Of a stretch of DNA of 64,000 bases, positions 33,277 to 43,827 are shown piece after piece. Each line of letters starts with the position of its first letter. Position 1 is the first letter of the stretch. Below the pieces are notes generated by a model. That model did no database searches. It was not told where the DNA came from and saw nothing but the letters and a program-made list of their open reading frames with translations. The stretch is from Thermobispora bispora DSM 43833 (lineage in GTDB: Bacteria > Actinomycetota > Actinomycetes > Streptosporangiales > Streptosporangiaceae), in assembly GCF_000092645.1 (NCBI RefSeq), contig NC_014165.1:1612001-1676000 (forward strand), in the 5' to 3' direction. A program made the position numbers and the translations under genes.

Positions 33277-34245
33277 ATGCCGGTTCTCGCCTCGATCCCA
33301 AGCCCGTCACAGGGGGTCTGGTACCTCGGCCCGATCCCCATCCGCGCCTACGCGCTCTGCATCATCCTCGGCGTGATCGTCGCCGTCTGGATCGGCGAGC
33401 GCAGATGGCGGGCCCGCGGGGGCGAGGCCGGCGTGATCACGGACCTCGCCGTGTGGGCGGTGCCGTTCGGCCTGGTGGGCGGCCGCCTCTACCACGTCAT
33501 CACCGACTGGCAGCTCTACTTCGGCGCCGATGCGCCCAAGCGGCCGATCGACGCCCTCTTCATCTGGGAGGGCGGGCTCGGCGTCTGGGGGGCCATCGCG
33601 CTCGGCGCGGTCGGGGTGTGGCTCGGCTGCCGCAGAAGAGGGCTGTCGTTCACCGCCGTGGGCGACACGGTGGTCCCCGGGGTGGCGGTCGCCCAGGGCA
33701 TCGGCCGCTGGGGGAACTACTTCAACCAGGAGCTGTTCGGGGGGCCCACCGACCTGCCGTGGGCGCTGGAGATCGAGCCGGGCCGCCCCGGCACGGTCCC
33801 CGGCGTGACCACCTACCACCCGGCGTTCCTCTACGAGTTCCTGTGGGACCTCGCCCTGGCCGCCTTCCTCGTCTACGCCGGCCGGAGGTTCGCGCTCCGG
33901 CACGGCCGGCTGATCGCGCTGTACGTGGCCGGCTACACGGCGGGGAGGTTCTGGATCGAGGCCCTGCGGGTCGACCCCGCCCACCACATCCTGGGCCTGC
34001 GGCTCAACCAGTGGACGTGTGTGGTGCTCTTCATCGCCGCGGTCGCGTACCTCTGGCTGCGCCGCGGCGCGGACGCCGAGGAGCGGATCCGGCCGGAGGC
34101 CGCGGCGGGCGGGCCCGGGGCGGACCGGCCCGGCGGCGAGAGCCCTGCGCCGGACCGGCCGGACGGCGGGGAGGGGAGCCCTGCCGCGGCGGTCCACCGC
34201 CCGGGTGAGCGGGAGGCCGCCGGGGAGGAGGGCCGGCGTGAGTGA
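33277..34245 (+). CDS. lgt: Prolipoprotein diacylglyceryl transferase
   Basis: The 322-residue integral membrane enzyme adds diacylglycerol to the lipobox Cys of prelipoproteins. The Lgt signature GRWGNYFNQELFGGPT is present, as are the N-terminal IPIRAYALCIILGV helix, the GGRLYHVITDW loop and RFWIEALRVD. After the last helix comes an acidic Pro/Gly-rich tail of about 55 residues, common in actinobacterial Lgt. ATG 33277 has no Shine-Dalgarno; TAACGT lies 8 bases upstream, so near-leaderless start is possible. Lipoproteins in this window (41756, 45644, 52941) are likely substrates. Confidence 0.96.
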   Translation: MPVLASIPSPSQGVWYLGPIPIRAYALCIILGVIVAVWIGERRWRARGGEAGVITDLAVWAVPFGLVGGRLYHVITDWQLYFGADAPKRPIDALFIWEGGLGVWGAIALGAVGVWLGCRRRGLSFTAVGDTVVPGVAVAQGIGRWGNYFNQELFGGPTDLPWALEIEPGRPGTVPGVTTYHPAFLYEFLWDLALAAFLVYAGRRFALRHGRLIALYVAGYTAGRFWIEALRVDPAHHILGLRLNQWTCVVLFIAAVAYLWLRRGADAEERIRPEAAAGGPGADRPGGESPAPDRPDGGEGSPAAAVHRPGEREAAGEEGRRE

Positions 34246-34393
34246 GGCCGCGGCCGTTCCGGTGGGCGCGCCCCGGGGCACGGCGGTGCCCGCGCCGTGG
34301 CCGGCCGGAGCGGCCGGCTCCGCGGGGGCCGAGGACATCGCCGGCGCGGTGACGCGGCGGCCGGAGCCCACCTGCGGGGCCGGCGCTTCATGA
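34238..34393 (+). CDS. Possible 51-residue small protein coupled between lgt and the next gene
   Basis: GTG 34238 has GGAGG 6-7 bases upstream, overlaps the lgt stop, and its own TGA overlaps the ATG of the following gene (ATGA). The Ala/Pro/Gly-rich product has no motif and no membrane span. The perfect double coupling and ribosome site support translation; low-complexity composition argues caution. Confidence 0.4.
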   Translation: MSEAAAVPVGAPRGTAVPAPWPAGAAGSAGAEDIAGAVTRRPEPTCGAGAS

Positions 34394-35292
34394 ACCGGCG
34401 CAAGCGCCGCTCGTCCGCCCCCGTGGACGAGTGGGGGTCGGTGCTGTCCGCGCTGGGGCTGAGCGAGCGCCAGCAGCGCATCCTGTTCTGGGCCGGGTCC
34501 ACCGTGGCCGTGCTGGCGCTGGCGCTCGTGCTCACCCTGGTGGTGAACGCGTTCGCCGGCGGGGTGGAGCAGCCGGCCGACCGCGGGCCCGACGGCGTCA
34601 TCGGGCAGGGAAGGCCGGACTCCTACCAGGCGTGGCCGTCCGTGCCGGAGCTCGCCCCGATCGACGACCGCAAGGCCGACAAGGGCCCGCTCACCGCGCG
34701 CGAGGTGTTCGGGGCGCGCACGTTCACCGCGGGCAAGGTCACGCTGCGCCGGGTGGCGGTCCGGGTCGACGACGGCTGCGCCGGGGCGGTGTGGGGCTCC
34801 GCGCTGACCGACGCGCTCGCCAGGGCCGGGTGCACCCGGGCGATCCGCGGCCTGTACCGCACCGCCGACGGCGCCCACATCGCCCAGTACACGATCTTCG
34901 ACCTCGCGAACGTGAAGGCGGCGAACGGCCTGGTCGAGGAGCTCAAGACGCTCTACCGGGGCGGGTGGATCCTCTCGCTCGACCCGGCCAAGGCGCGCTT
35001 CGACGGGTACAGCGAGGCGAGCGGGCACGCGCTGGGGCACTACGCCGGGATCGTGTGGATCGCCCGGGCCGACGGCGCCGAGCCGGGGGAGCAGGACGAC
35101 TTCGTCATGCTCGGCCTCGCCGCCCGGGAGGCGGAGAAGGCGATCTACCGCCGGGTGGTCGCCGTGGCCGGGCTGCCCGATGTGCCGAAGGCCGAGGTGG
35201 ACGAGTCGGCGCCGCCGTCCGAGCCGCCGCCGTCCGAGGCGGCCACGGGCTCCGGCGCGGGAGGCGCGGCGGGGAGCGGCGCGGCGCGCTGA
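34390..35292 (+). CDS. Membrane-anchored extracytoplasmic protein of unknown function
   Basis: 300 residues: basic start, one membrane anchor (about 31-55, ILFWAGSTVAVLALALVLTLVV), then an extracytoplasmic domain with two Cys (VDDGCAGAVWG and ARAGCTRAIRG) that could form a disulfide. It ends in a Pro/Ser/Gly/Ala-rich tail. Family not recognised. The segment TRAIRGLYRTADGAHIAQYTIFDLAN looks like a ligand- or stress-sensing beta fold, but that is only an impression. Starts in an ATGA overlap; probably co-transcribed with lgt. Confidence 0.75.
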   Translation: MNRRKRRSSAPVDEWGSVLSALGLSERQQRILFWAGSTVAVLALALVLTLVVNAFAGGVEQPADRGPDGVIGQGRPDSYQAWPSVPELAPIDDRKADKGPLTAREVFGARTFTAGKVTLRRVAVRVDDGCAGAVWGSALTDALARAGCTRAIRGLYRTADGAHIAQYTIFDLANVKAANGLVEELKTLYRGGWILSLDPAKARFDGYSEASGHALGHYAGIVWIARADGAEPGEQDDFVMLGLAAREAEKAIYRRVVAVAGLPDVPKAEVDESAPPSEPPPSEAATGSGAGGAAGSGAAR

Positions 35293-35609
35293 CGGGCGTG
35301 GCCGGCCCGGCCCCGCTGAACGGGCGTGAACGGCCCGGTCCGCGAGCCGCCGGGCGCGTCCGCGGTCCCGCGCGCTCGGGATCCCGTCCCCTGCCCGGAC
35401 CCGTTGATATTCCCCGGGTCCGCTGGATTTCCGCCCCGAAATCACTATTCTCGCGGCCGATATGGGTCCGGGGTGTGTCCTGAACGTTACGAGCACCGCC
35501 CAGGTAGAGTAATCTCGAAACGCCGAGCGACAGACTCGGACATTTCGTCCCGCAGCAGGGCCAACGTCGTCCCTCTGCACCGGCAGACGTTGACGACGGG
35601 AGTGATCAC
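35293..35609 (+). promoter_or_regulatory. Upstream region and leader of gltBD
   Basis: 317 bp without a gene. A candidate promoter is CTGAAC (35480-35485), 19 bases, TAGAGT (35505-35510), giving a leader of about 90 bases before gltB. The leader holds a small hairpin (CCGAG, loop, CTCGG near 35523-35540). No known riboswitch was recognised. Confidence 0.45.
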
Positions 35610-38600
35610 ATGCCTGCTGCCCGCCTCGGCCGGTTCGCGGCAGTGCCGCAGTCCCAGGGTCTCTACGATCCCTCTTTCGAGCACGATTCCTGTGGCGTCG
35701 CCATGGTGGCCGACATCGCCGGCCGCCGGAGCCACGACATCGTCATCAAGGCCCTGACGGCACTCCGCAATCTGGACCACCGTGGTGCGAGCGGGAGCGA
35801 GCCGGAGACCGGTGACGGCGCGGGCATCCTGACCCAGATCCCGGACGCCTTCTTCCGCGCCGTCGTGGATTTCCCGCTTCCGCCTGAGGGTGCGTACGCC
35901 GCGGGCATCGCCTTTCTCCCCGTCGACGAAGAGCAGTGTGAACAGGCGCTCCGCCGGATCGAGGAGCTCGCCGCCGAGGAGAACGTCACCATCCTCGGGT
36001 GGCGCGACCTCCCGGTCGACTCCTCGGTCCCCGGTCCCACCGCGCGGACCGTGATGCCGCGCTTCCGCCAGCTCTTCGTCACGGTGCCCGGCGGCCGGAC
36101 CGGTCTCGACCTCGACCGGGCCGTCTACCCCTTCCGGAAGCGGGCGGAGCACGAGGCGAAGGTCTACTTCCCCTCGCTGTCCAGCCGGACGATCGTCTAC
36201 AAGGGCATGCTCACGTCGTGGCAGCTCGAGCCGTTCTTCCCCGACCTGTCCGACCCGCGGTACGCCACGGCGATCGCCCTGGTGCACTCCCGGTTCTCCA
36301 CCAACACCTTCCCCGCGTGGTCCCTGGCGCATCCGTACCGGTACGTCGCCCACAACGGTGAGATCAACACCCTGAAGGGCAACCGCAACTGGATGCGCGC
36401 CCGGGAGGCCATGCTCGCCACCCCGCTCATCCCGGGCGATCTGCGGCGGCTGTTCCCGATCTGCGATCCGGAGGGGTCGGACACCGCGTCCTTCGACGAG
36501 GTGCTCGAGCTGCTCCACCTGGGCGGCCGGTCGCTGCCGCACGCCGTGCTGATGATGATCCCCGAGGCGTGGGAGAACCACACCGAGATGGACCCGGCGC
36601 GGCGGGCGTTCTACGAGTTCCACTCGACGCTCATGGAGGCGTGGGACGGCCCCGCCTCGATCACCTTCTCCGACGGCACCCTCGTCGGCGCCGTGCTCGA
36701 CCGCAACGGGCTGCGGCCCGGCCGGTTCTGGGTCACCGAGGACGGCCTGGTCGTGCTCGCCTCCGAGGCCGGCGTGCTCCCGGACATCCGGCCGGAGTCG
36801 GTCGTGCGCAAGGGCCGCCTGCAGCCCGGGAAGATGTTCCTCGTCGACACCGCGCGCGGCCGGATCATCGAGGACGACGAGATCAAGGCCGAGCTCGCCG
36901 CGGCCGAGCCGTACGGTGAGTGGCTCCGGCTCGGCATGATCGGGATCGACGAGCTGCCGCGGCGCGCGGCCGGGCAGCCGCCGCAGGAGCCGCTGATCAA
37001 GCGCCAGCAGACCTTCGGGTACACCGAGGAGGAGCTGAAGGTCATCCTCGCCCCGATGGCGGAGACCGGCGCGGAGCCGATCGGCTCGATGGGCACCGAC
37101 ACGCCGGTCCCGGTGCTGAGCGAGCGGCCCAGGCTGCTCTACGACTACTTCACCCAGCTCTTCGCCCAGGTCACCAACCCGCCGCTGGACGCGATCCGGG
37201 AGGAGCTCGTCACCTCCCTGCGGTCCATGCTCGGCCCGGAGGGCAACCTGCTCGACCCCGGCCCCGAGTCGTGCCGCCGGCTGGTGCTGCCCTGCCCGGT
37301 GATCGACAACGAGGAGCTGGCCAAGATCCTCCACGCCAACGACGACGGCTCGTTGCCGCACCTGCAGCCGTACGTGGTCTCCGGCCTGTTCGACGTGGCC
37401 GGCGGGGAGGAGGCGCTCGTCCGCCGGCTGGCGGAGATCCGGCGCGAGGTCTCCCAGGCGATCGAGGACGGCGCCCGGGTGATCGTGCTCTCCGACCGGG
37501 GGTCCACCCGGGAGAAGGCGCCGATCCCGGCGCTGCTCCTCACCGGCGCGGTGCACCACCACCTCATCCGGGAGAAGACCCGAACCCGCGTCGGGCTCGT
37601 GGTGGAGACCGGCGAGGCGCGCGAGTGCCACCACATGGCCCTGCTCATCGGGTACGGCGCGAGCGCGGTCAACCCCTACCTCGCCATCGAGACCGTCGCG
37701 GAGCTGGCCGCCTCCGGCCGGATCGGCGTCGAGCCCGGCAAGGCCGTGCGCAACCTCATCAAGGCGTACGCCAAGGGCATCCTCAAGATCATGTCCAAGA
37801 TGGGGGTGTCCACGATCGCCTCCTACACGGGCGCCCAGATCTTCGAGGCGCTCGGCCTGGGCCGCGAGGTGATCGACGAGTGCTTCACCGGCACCACCTC
37901 CCGGCTGGGCGGCATCGGCTACGGCGTGCTCGCCCGTGAGGTGATCGAGCGGCACTCCCGCGCCTACCCGCGGGTGGAGAACCCGCACCGGCGGCTGGAG
38001 GTCGGCGGCGAGTACCACTGGCGCCGGGAGGGCGAGGCGCACCTGTTCAACCCGGTGACGGTCTACAAGCTGCAGCACTCCACCCGGACCGGGCGGTACG
38101 ACCTGTTCAAGGAGTACTCGCGGCTCGTCGACGACCAGTCCGAGCGGCTGATGACCCTGCGTGGGCTGTTCCGGCTCCGCCCGGACCGGCCCCCGGTGCC
38201 GATCGAGGAGGTCGAGCCGGTCGAGTCGATCGTGAAGCGGTTCTCCACCGGCGCCATGTCGTACGGCTCCATCTCGGCCGAGGCGCACGAGACGCTCGCG
38301 ATCGCGATGAACCGGCTCGGCGCCAAGTCGAACACCGGCGAGGGCGGTGAGGCCCCCGAGCGGCTGTACGACCCCGAGCGCAGGTCGGCGATCAAGCAGG
38401 TGGCCTCGGGCCGGTTCGGCGTGACCAGCGAGTACCTCGTCAACGCCGACGACCTGCAGATCAAGATGGCCCAGGGCGCCAAGCCCGGCGAGGGCGGGCA
38501 GCTCCCCGGCCACAAGGTCTACCCGTGGATCGCCCGGACCCGGCACTCCACGCCCGGCGTGGGGCTCATCTCCCCGCCGCCGCACCACGACATCTACTCG

Positions 38601-40136
38601 ATCGAGGACCTGGCGCAGCTCATCCACGACCTCAAGAACTCCAACCCGCGCGCCCGCGTCCACGTGAAGCTGGTCGCCGAGGTCGGGGTGGGCACGGTCG
38701 CGGCCGGGGTGAGCAAGGCGCACGCCGACGTGGTGCTCATCTCCGGCCACGACGGCGGCACCGGCGCCTCGCCGCTCACCTCGATCAAGCACGCGGGCGC
38801 CCCGTGGGAGCTCGGGCTCGCCGAGACCCAGCAGACCCTGCTCCTCAACGGCCTGCGCGACCGGATCGTGGTCCAGGTCGACGGCCAGCTGAAGACCGGC
38901 CGTGACGTGATCATCGCGGCGCTGCTCGGCGCCGAGGAGTACGGGTTCGCCACCGCGCCGCTCGTGGTCGCCGGCTGCGTGATGATGCGGGTCTGCCACA
39001 AGGACACCTGCCCGGTCGGCGTGGCCACGCAGAACCCCGAGCTGCGCAAGCGGTTCACCGGCAAGCCCGAGTACGTGGTGAACTTCTTCCGGTTCATCGC
39101 CCAGGAGGTGCGGGAGTACCTCGCCGAGCTCGGGTACCGGTCGCTCGACGAGATCATCGGCCGGAGCGACCTGCTCGACGTGGCGCAGGCGGTCGACCAC
39201 TGGAAGGCGTCCGGCCTGGACCTCTCGCCGATCCTCTACCGGCCGGAGCTGCCCGAGGGCACCCCGCGGCGCAAGGTCAGGGAGCAGGACCACGGCCTCG
39301 ACAAGGCACTCGACAACACGCTGATCCAGCTCGCCGAGGGCGCGCTGCGCAACGGCGACCCGGTGAGCCTGGAGCTGCCCATCCGCAACGTCAACCGCAC
39401 GGTCGGCACCATGCTCGGCTACGAGGTGACCAGGCGGTACGGGGGCGCCGGGCTGCCGGACAACACGATTCACGTGACGTTCACCGGGTCGGCCGGCAAC
39501 TCGTTCGGCGCGTTCGTGCCCCGCGGCATCACCCTGCGGCTCATCGGCGACGCCAACGACTACGTCGGCAAGGGCCTCTCCGGCGGGCGGCTGATCATCC
39601 GCCCGCACCCCGACGCGCCGTTCGCCGCCGAGACGCAGGTCATCGCCGGCAACGTCGGCCTGTACGGCGCGACCTCCGGCGAGGTGTTCATCCGGGGCGT
39701 CGTGGGTGAGCGGTTCTGCGTGCGGAACTCCGGCGCGGTCGCCGTGGTGGAGGGCGTCGGCGACCACGGTTGCGAGTACATGACCGGTGGCCGGGCCGTG
39801 GTGCTCGGGCCCACCGGGCGCAACTTCGCCGCCGGCATGTCGGGCGGCATCGCCTACCTGCTCGACGCCGTGCCGGAGCGGATCAACCGCGAGATGGTGG
39901 AGCTGGAGCCGCTGGACGACACCGACGCCGAGTTCCTCCGCGAGGTGGTCGAGAAGCACCTGGCGGAGACCGGCTCCACGGTCGCCAAGGCGCTGCTCGC
40001 CGACTGGGACGCGGCGCTCGCCAGGTTCACCAAGGTCATGCCGATGGACTACAAGCGGGTCCTGCTCGCGCGGGCGGCCGCGGAGGCAGAGGGCCGCGAT
40101 GTGGACGAGGCCGTCATGGCGGCCGCACACGGGTGA
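35610..40136 (+). CDS. gltB: Glutamate synthase, large (alpha) subunit
   Basis: 1508 residues; with GltD it makes two glutamates from glutamine and 2-oxoglutarate using NADPH. The N-terminal Ntn amidotransferase begins at Cys28 ([12 protein letters not shown]) after a propeptide that must be removed. The central and FMN domains include [10 protein letters not shown] and [17 protein letters not shown]. The 3Fe-4S cysteines lie in [17 protein letters not shown], and the C-terminal beta-helix GXGXG domain follows. Length is normal. ATG 35610 is 16 bp before a decoupled gltD. Confidence 0.98.
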   Translation: MPAARLGRFAAVPQSQGLYDPSFEHDSCGVAMVADIAGRRSHDIVIKALTALRNLDHRGASGSEPETGDGAGILTQIPDAFFRAVVDFPLPPEGAYAAGIAFLPVDEEQCEQALRRIEELAAEENVTILGWRDLPVDSSVPGPTARTVMPRFRQLFVTVPGGRTGLDLDRAVYPFRKRAEHEAKVYFPSLSSRTIVYKGMLTSWQLEPFFPDLSDPRYATAIALVHSRFSTNTFPAWSLAHPYRYVAHNGEINTLKGNRNWMRAREAMLATPLIPGDLRRLFPICDPEGSDTASFDEVLELLHLGGRSLPHAVLMMIPEAWENHTEMDPARRAFYEFHSTLMEAWDGPASITFSDGTLVGAVLDRNGLRPGRFWVTEDGLVVLASEAGVLPDIRPESVVRKGRLQPGKMFLVDTARGRIIEDDEIKAELAAAEPYGEWLRLGMIGIDELPRRAAGQPPQEPLIKRQQTFGYTEEELKVILAPMAETGAEPIGSMGTDTPVPVLSERPRLLYDYFTQLFAQVTNPPLDAIREELVTSLRSMLGPEGNLLDPGPESCRRLVLPCPVIDNEELAKILHANDDGSLPHLQPYVVSGLFDVAGGEEALVRRLAEIRREVSQAIEDGARVIVLSDRGSTREKAPIPALLLTGAVHHHLIREKTRTRVGLVVETGEARECHHMALLIGYGASAVNPYLAIETVAELAASGRIGVEPGKAVRNLIKAYAKGILKIMSKMGVSTIASYTGAQIFEALGLGREVIDECFTGTTSRLGGIGYGVLAREVIERHSRAYPRVENPHRRLEVGGEYHWRREGEAHLFNPVTVYKLQHSTRTGRYDLFKEYSRLVDDQSERLMTLRGLFRLRPDRPPVPIEEVEPVESIVKRFSTGAMSYGSISAEAHETLAIAMNRLGAKSNTGEGGEAPERLYDPERRSAIKQVASGRFGVTSEYLVNADDLQIKMAQGAKPGEGGQLPGHKVYPWIARTRHSTPGVGLISPPPHHDIYSIEDLAQLIHDLKNSNPRARVHVKLVAEVGVGTVAAGVSKAHADVVLISGHDGGTGASPLTSIKHAGAPWELGLAETQQTLLLNGLRDRIVVQVDGQLKTGRDVIIAALLGAEEYGFATAPLVVAGCVMMRVCHKDTCPVGVATQNPELRKRFTGKPEYVVNFFRFIAQEVREYLAELGYRSLDEIIGRSDLLDVAQAVDHWKASGLDLSPILYRPELPEGTPRRKVREQDHGLDKALDNTLIQLAEGALRNGDPVSLELPIRNVNRTVGTMLGYEVTRRYGGAGLPDNTIHVTFTGSAGNSFGAFVPRGITLRLIGDANDYVGKGLSGGRLIIRPHPDAPFAAETQVIAGNVGLYGATSGEVFIRGVVGERFCVRNSGAVAVVEGVGDHGCEYMTGGRAVVLGPTGRNFAAGMSGGIAYLLDAVPERINREMVELEPLDDTDAEFLREVVEKHLAETGSTVAKALLADWDAALARFTKVMPMDYKRVLLARAAAEAEGRDVDEAVMAAAHG

Positions 40137-40151
40137 GAGGGGCGGACACCG

Positions 40152-41636
40152 ATGGCTGACCCGAAGGGGTTCTTGCGGCACCGGCGCCAGCTTCCGCCGC
40201 GGCGCCCGGTCGAGGTGCGCATCCGGGACTGGCGGGAGGTCTACGAGGACTTCCCACGGCGGGCCCTCACCGACCAGGCGTCCCGCTGCATGGACTGCGG
40301 CATCCCGTTCTGCCACAACGGCTGCCCGCTCGGGAACCTCATCCCGGAGTGGAACGACCTCGTCTACCAGGACGACTGGCGCGAGGCGATCGAGCGGCTC
40401 CACGCCACCAACAACTTCCCGGAGATCACCGGGCGGCTCTGCCCGGCCCCGTGCGAGGCGGCCTGCGTGCTCGGCATCAACTCCGACCCGGTCACGATCA
40501 AGCGGGTCGAGTACGAGATCGCCGAGCGGGCGTTCGCCGAAGGCTGGGTCACCCCGCAGCGGCCGCCGGTGAAGAGCGGCAAGCGGGTGGCCGTGGTGGG
40601 CTCGGGCCCGGCCGGCCTGGCCGCCGCCCAGCAGCTCACCCGGGCCGGGCACGACGTGGTCGTGTTCGAGCGCGCCGACCGGATCGGCGGGCTGCTCCGC
40701 TACGGCATCCCCGAGTTCAAGATGGAGAAGCGGTTCCTCGACCGCCGGCTCGAGCAGATGGCGGCCGAGGGCACCGAGTTCCGCACCTCGGTGAACGTCG
40801 GGGTGGACATCACCGTCGCCCGGCTGCGGGAGGAGTTCGACGCGATCGTGCTCGCCGGCGGCGCCACGGCCTGGCGCGACCTGCCGCTGCCGGGCCGCGG
40901 GCTCAAGGGCGTCCACCAGGCGATGGAGTACCTCCCGCTCGCCAACCGGGCGAGGCTCGGCGACTTCGACGAGCCGCCCATCACCGCCAAGGGCAAGGAC
41001 GTGGTCGTGATCGGCGGCGGTGACACCGGCGCCGACTGCGTGGGCACCGCGATCCGCCAGGGCGCCCGCTCGGTGGTCCAGCTGGAGATCATGCCGAAGC
41101 CGCCGGCCACCCGCCCGCCGTCGCAGCCGTGGCCCACCTACCCGATGGTCTTCAAGACCGAGAGCTCCCACGAGGAGCTCGAGGCCCTGGGCGGCCGGCG
41201 GCTGTACGGGATCTCCACGCAGGAGTTCCTCGGCGACGAGAACGGCTGCGTGCGGGCGCTGCGGGTGGTCGGCGTGGAGGGCCCGGAGACCGGGTTCCGG
41301 CCGATCCCCGGCACCGAGCGCGAGATCCCGGCCCAGCTCGTCGCCCTGGCGCTCGGCTTCCTCGGCCCGGAGCGGGGCCCGCTGCTCAACGACCTGGCCG
41401 CGCTCGCGGACGACCCGGACGCGTTCTTCGACGCGCGGGGCAACGTGGCCCGGGACAGGTCGTTCCAGACGCGGGTCGAGGGGGTCTTCGTCGCCGGCGA
41501 CATGGGCCGCGGTCAGTCGCTGATCGTGTGGGCCATCGCCGAGGGCAGGTCGGCGGCGGCCGCCGTGGACCGGTACCTGTCCGGCCGCACGGTGCTGCCC
41601 GCCCCGATCCTCCCCACCGCGCGGCCGCTCACCTGA
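40152..41636 (+). CDS. gltD: Glutamate synthase, small (beta) subunit
   Basis: A 494-residue flavoprotein that passes electrons from NADPH through FAD and Fe-S centres to GltB. The N-terminal cluster cysteines are in CMDCGIPFCHNGCPLGN and CPAPCEAAC; the FAD motif is VGSGPAGLAAAQQL and the NADPH motif IGGGDTGADCVGTA. Length is normal. ATG 40152 has GAGAGGGGCGG upstream, 15 bp after the gltB stop. Confidence 0.98.
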   Translation: MADPKGFLRHRRQLPPRRPVEVRIRDWREVYEDFPRRALTDQASRCMDCGIPFCHNGCPLGNLIPEWNDLVYQDDWREAIERLHATNNFPEITGRLCPAPCEAACVLGINSDPVTIKRVEYEIAERAFAEGWVTPQRPPVKSGKRVAVVGSGPAGLAAAQQLTRAGHDVVVFERADRIGGLLRYGIPEFKMEKRFLDRRLEQMAAEGTEFRTSVNVGVDITVARLREEFDAIVLAGGATAWRDLPLPGRGLKGVHQAMEYLPLANRARLGDFDEPPITAKGKDVVVIGGGDTGADCVGTAIRQGARSVVQLEIMPKPPATRPPSQPWPTYPMVFKTESSHEELEALGGRRLYGISTQEFLGDENGCVRALRVVGVEGPETGFRPIPGTEREIPAQLVALALGFLGPERGPLLNDLAALADDPDAFFDARGNVARDRSFQTRVEGVFVAGDMGRGQSLIVWAIAEGRSAAAAVDRYLSGRTVLPAPILPTARPLT

Positions 41637-41755
41637 GCCCAGCCCGGAGGACTTTGGGGCAGATGCCATAACAGAAGGGAACGAATCGGTTCGGAGCCGA
41701 GTTGCGCGCGCCTCCAGCCGCGTGAATGATGCTGGCCCGAACCGAGGAGGACCTG

Positions 41756-43477
41756 TTGAACACACGGGGGCATCTCATCAGGGCAGCCGTCTCGATCGCG
41801 CTGGTGGGCGCGGCGGGCTGCAGCGCGGCCACGGCGGGGTCGGGCGTTCCCGGCCCCGCCGCCACGGTCCCGGCCTCCCCTTCGGCCTCGGCCTCCGGGC
41901 CGGCGCCGAAGGGGCAGAGCACCGGCCGGTACCTGGTCTTCTACGCGGAGGGCAAGCGCGAGGCCGCGCTCAAGGCGGTGCAGGACGCCGGGGGCGAGCT
42001 CGACGGGGGCGACGAGCGGCTCGGCTATCTGATCGCGCGCATCGGGGATCCGGAACGGGTCGGGGCCGATCCCTCCGTGGTCGGGGTGACGCCCGACCGG
42101 CCCATCGGCATGGCGTCCTCGGCCCTGGCGGCCCGCAGGGCGCCCGCGCCCGCGCCCGCCGGGCACCGGCCGGGCGTCCTCCCCTCGGGCGGGCAGGGCC
42201 CGGTGAAGCCGGAGCCGCTCGCCCACCTGCAGTGGGACATGGAGATGATCGGCGCCACCGCCACCGGGTCGTACGCGAAGGCGCGGGGCAAGCGCTCGGT
42301 GCTGGTCGGCGTCATCGACACCGGGATCGACGCCACCCACCCGGACATCGCGCCGAACTTCAACAAGGAGCTCAGCCGGAGCTTCCTCCCGGCCGGGGTG
42401 AGCTCGGCAGCCGACGGCCACCGCGGCAAGGACTGCGGCCGCACCGGCTGCGCCGAGTACGCCGGGGTGGACGGTGAGGGGCACGGCACGCACGTCGCCA
42501 GCACGATCGGCTCGCCGATCAACGGCCTCGGCATCGCCGGGGTGGCCCCGGACGTCTCCCTGGTCGACCTGCGGGCCGGCACCGACGAGGGCCTGTTCTT
42601 CCTCAAGCCGACCATGGACGCCCTCGCGTACGCCGCCGACGTCGGGATCGACGTGGTGAACATGAGCTTCTTCGTCGACCCGTGGCAGTTCAACTGCACC
42701 GACAACCCGGAGGACTCGCCCGCCGAGCGGCTCGACCAGCGCGGCATCATCGAGGGCATGCGGCGGGCGGTCGACTACGCGCGCCGGCACGGGGTCACAC
42801 TGATCACCGCGATCGGCAACACGGGGATCGACCTCGGCCGCCCGGAGCGGGACGGCATGAGCCCCAACTACCCCAAGGGGGCCGCCAAGGTCCGCCGGAT
42901 CGACAACTCCTGCATCACCGTCCCCACCGAGCTCGACGGCGTCATCTCGGTCACCGCGGTCGGGCCGAGCGGGAACAAGGCGGGGTACTCCGACTACGGG
43001 CTCGAGCAGGCCGACATCGCCGCGCCGGGCGGGGACCTGTTCGACACCGCCAGCCCGATCGTGGGCGTGCGCCGGGGCATCCTCGCCGCCGCGCCGGAGA
43101 GCGTCCTGCGGGCGGCCCGCCGCATCGACGACAAGGGCAACCCGCGGGACGCCTCGGTGGTGCGCGACTGCCGGGGCGGCACGTGCGCCTACTACCGGTA
43201 CCTCGAGGGCACCTCGATGGCCGCCCCGCACGTCACCGGGGTCGCCGCGATCATCATCGGGCGGTTCGGCGTGCCGGGCAAGGGCGGGCTCACCATGGAC
43301 CCCGCCGAGGTGGAGCGGCTGCTGTACGCGTCGGCGATGCCCAAGGCCTGCCCGGCCGCGGGCGGGTCCGGGTCCGGTGGCCGCGCCGACCAGGTCTGCG
43401 AGGGCGGCAAGCGGAAGAACGGCTTCTTCGGGCACGGCATCGTCAACGCCGACCGCGCGGCGGTGATCTCCCGCTGA
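41756..43477 (+). CDS. Secreted subtilisin-like serine protease (S8), probable lipoprotein
   Basis: 573 residues from the TTG at 41756, chosen because a full GAGGAGG ribosome site stands 5 bases upstream; an in-frame ATG at 41726 lacks one. A signal peptide ends in VGAAGC, a fair lipobox, then a Ser/Pro/Ala linker and an inhibitor-like propeptide (GRYLVFYAEGKREAALKAV). The catalytic triad is Asp188 (VIDTGIDATHP), His243 (GEGHGTHVAS) and Ser487 (EGTSMAAPHVTG). Several Cys pairs suggest disulfides. It would act outside the cell, perhaps anchored by lipid made by Lgt. No linked substrate gene. Confidence 0.92.
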   Translation: MNTRGHLIRAAVSIALVGAAGCSAATAGSGVPGPAATVPASPSASASGPAPKGQSTGRYLVFYAEGKREAALKAVQDAGGELDGGDERLGYLIARIGDPERVGADPSVVGVTPDRPIGMASSALAARRAPAPAPAGHRPGVLPSGGQGPVKPEPLAHLQWDMEMIGATATGSYAKARGKRSVLVGVIDTGIDATHPDIAPNFNKELSRSFLPAGVSSAADGHRGKDCGRTGCAEYAGVDGEGHGTHVASTIGSPINGLGIAGVAPDVSLVDLRAGTDEGLFFLKPTMDALAYAADVGIDVVNMSFFVDPWQFNCTDNPEDSPAERLDQRGIIEGMRRAVDYARRHGVTLITAIGNTGIDLGRPERDGMSPNYPKGAAKVRRIDNSCITVPTELDGVISVTAVGPSGNKAGYSDYGLEQADIAAPGGDLFDTASPIVGVRRGILAAAPESVLRAARRIDDKGNPRDASVVRDCRGGTCAYYRYLEGTSMAAPHVTGVAAIIIGRFGVPGKGGLTMDPAEVERLLYASAMPKACPAAGGSGSGGRADQVCEGGKRKNGFFGHGIVNADRAAVISR

Positions 43478-43800
43478 CGGGGCCGCGCCATGCCCCGCGC
43501 CGGGCGGTCCGGCCGGTTCACGATCGCGTCACCCCGCGTCCCATCCGGGGTCTGGGCCTCGGGGCCGGGACCGAGAGGCCGCCGCCGGCCACGCCGGCGT
43601 CCTGGCCACCGCCCGGAGTCCCGGCCGCCCGGAGACCCCCGGGGCCGGGCGCGGCCACGAGCCGGCCGGCCGTCCCGCGCGGGGCCGTACCGCGGGGCAT
43701 GGACGGTGACCGGCGGGGTAGGTCCAGCCGGGTGGCGGGGAACGCGCTCCTTGCCGGAACGTGAACGTTCGCGCGCTGGGCGTGCGGAACGTCACACGGA

Positions 43801-43814
43801 ATGGTCTGGACCAT
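43801..43814. promoter_or_regulatory. Palindromic operator in the pyk promoter, similar to a DasR (dre) site
   Basis: ATGGTC-TG-GACCAT is a perfect inverted repeat ending one base before the -10 element of pyk. Its core TGGTCTGGACCA differs by one base from TGGTCTAGACCA, the core of sites bound by the GntR-family aminosugar regulator DasR. Location would let a bound protein block RNA polymerase. Confidence 0.5.
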
Positions 43815-43815
43815 C

Positions 43816-43821
43816 TAGGGT
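43816..43821 (+). promoter_or_regulatory. -10 element TAGGGT of pyk (leaderless)
   Basis: TAGGGT is followed by 6 bases and the GTG start at 43828; no ribosome site exists. Confidence 0.65.
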
Positions 43822-43827
43822 AGAGCC

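Larger units (their letters stand above)
43478..43827 (+). promoter_or_regulatory. Intergenic control region upstream of pyk
   Basis: 350 bp. The left two thirds are featureless and GC-rich. Near pyk there are two palindromes, GAACGTGAACGTTC at 43757-43770 and ATGGTCTGGACCAT at 43801-43814, then the -10 element at 43816. Confidence 0.6.

Noticed and set aside
33307-35580. A 757-codon minus-strand frame opposite lgt
   Set aside because: Shadow of lgt and the following membrane protein; low-complexity Arg/Pro/Ala product.
41726-41755. ATG starts 30 bp upstream of the subtilase TTG
   Set aside because: No ribosome site there, and the added residues would precede the signal peptide's basic start.
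35487-41765. A 2092-codon open frame on the minus strand opposite gltBD
   Set aside because: It is a shadow of gltB/gltD: high GC keeps antisense frames open. Both sense genes are complete with all family motifs; the antisense product is low-complexity.
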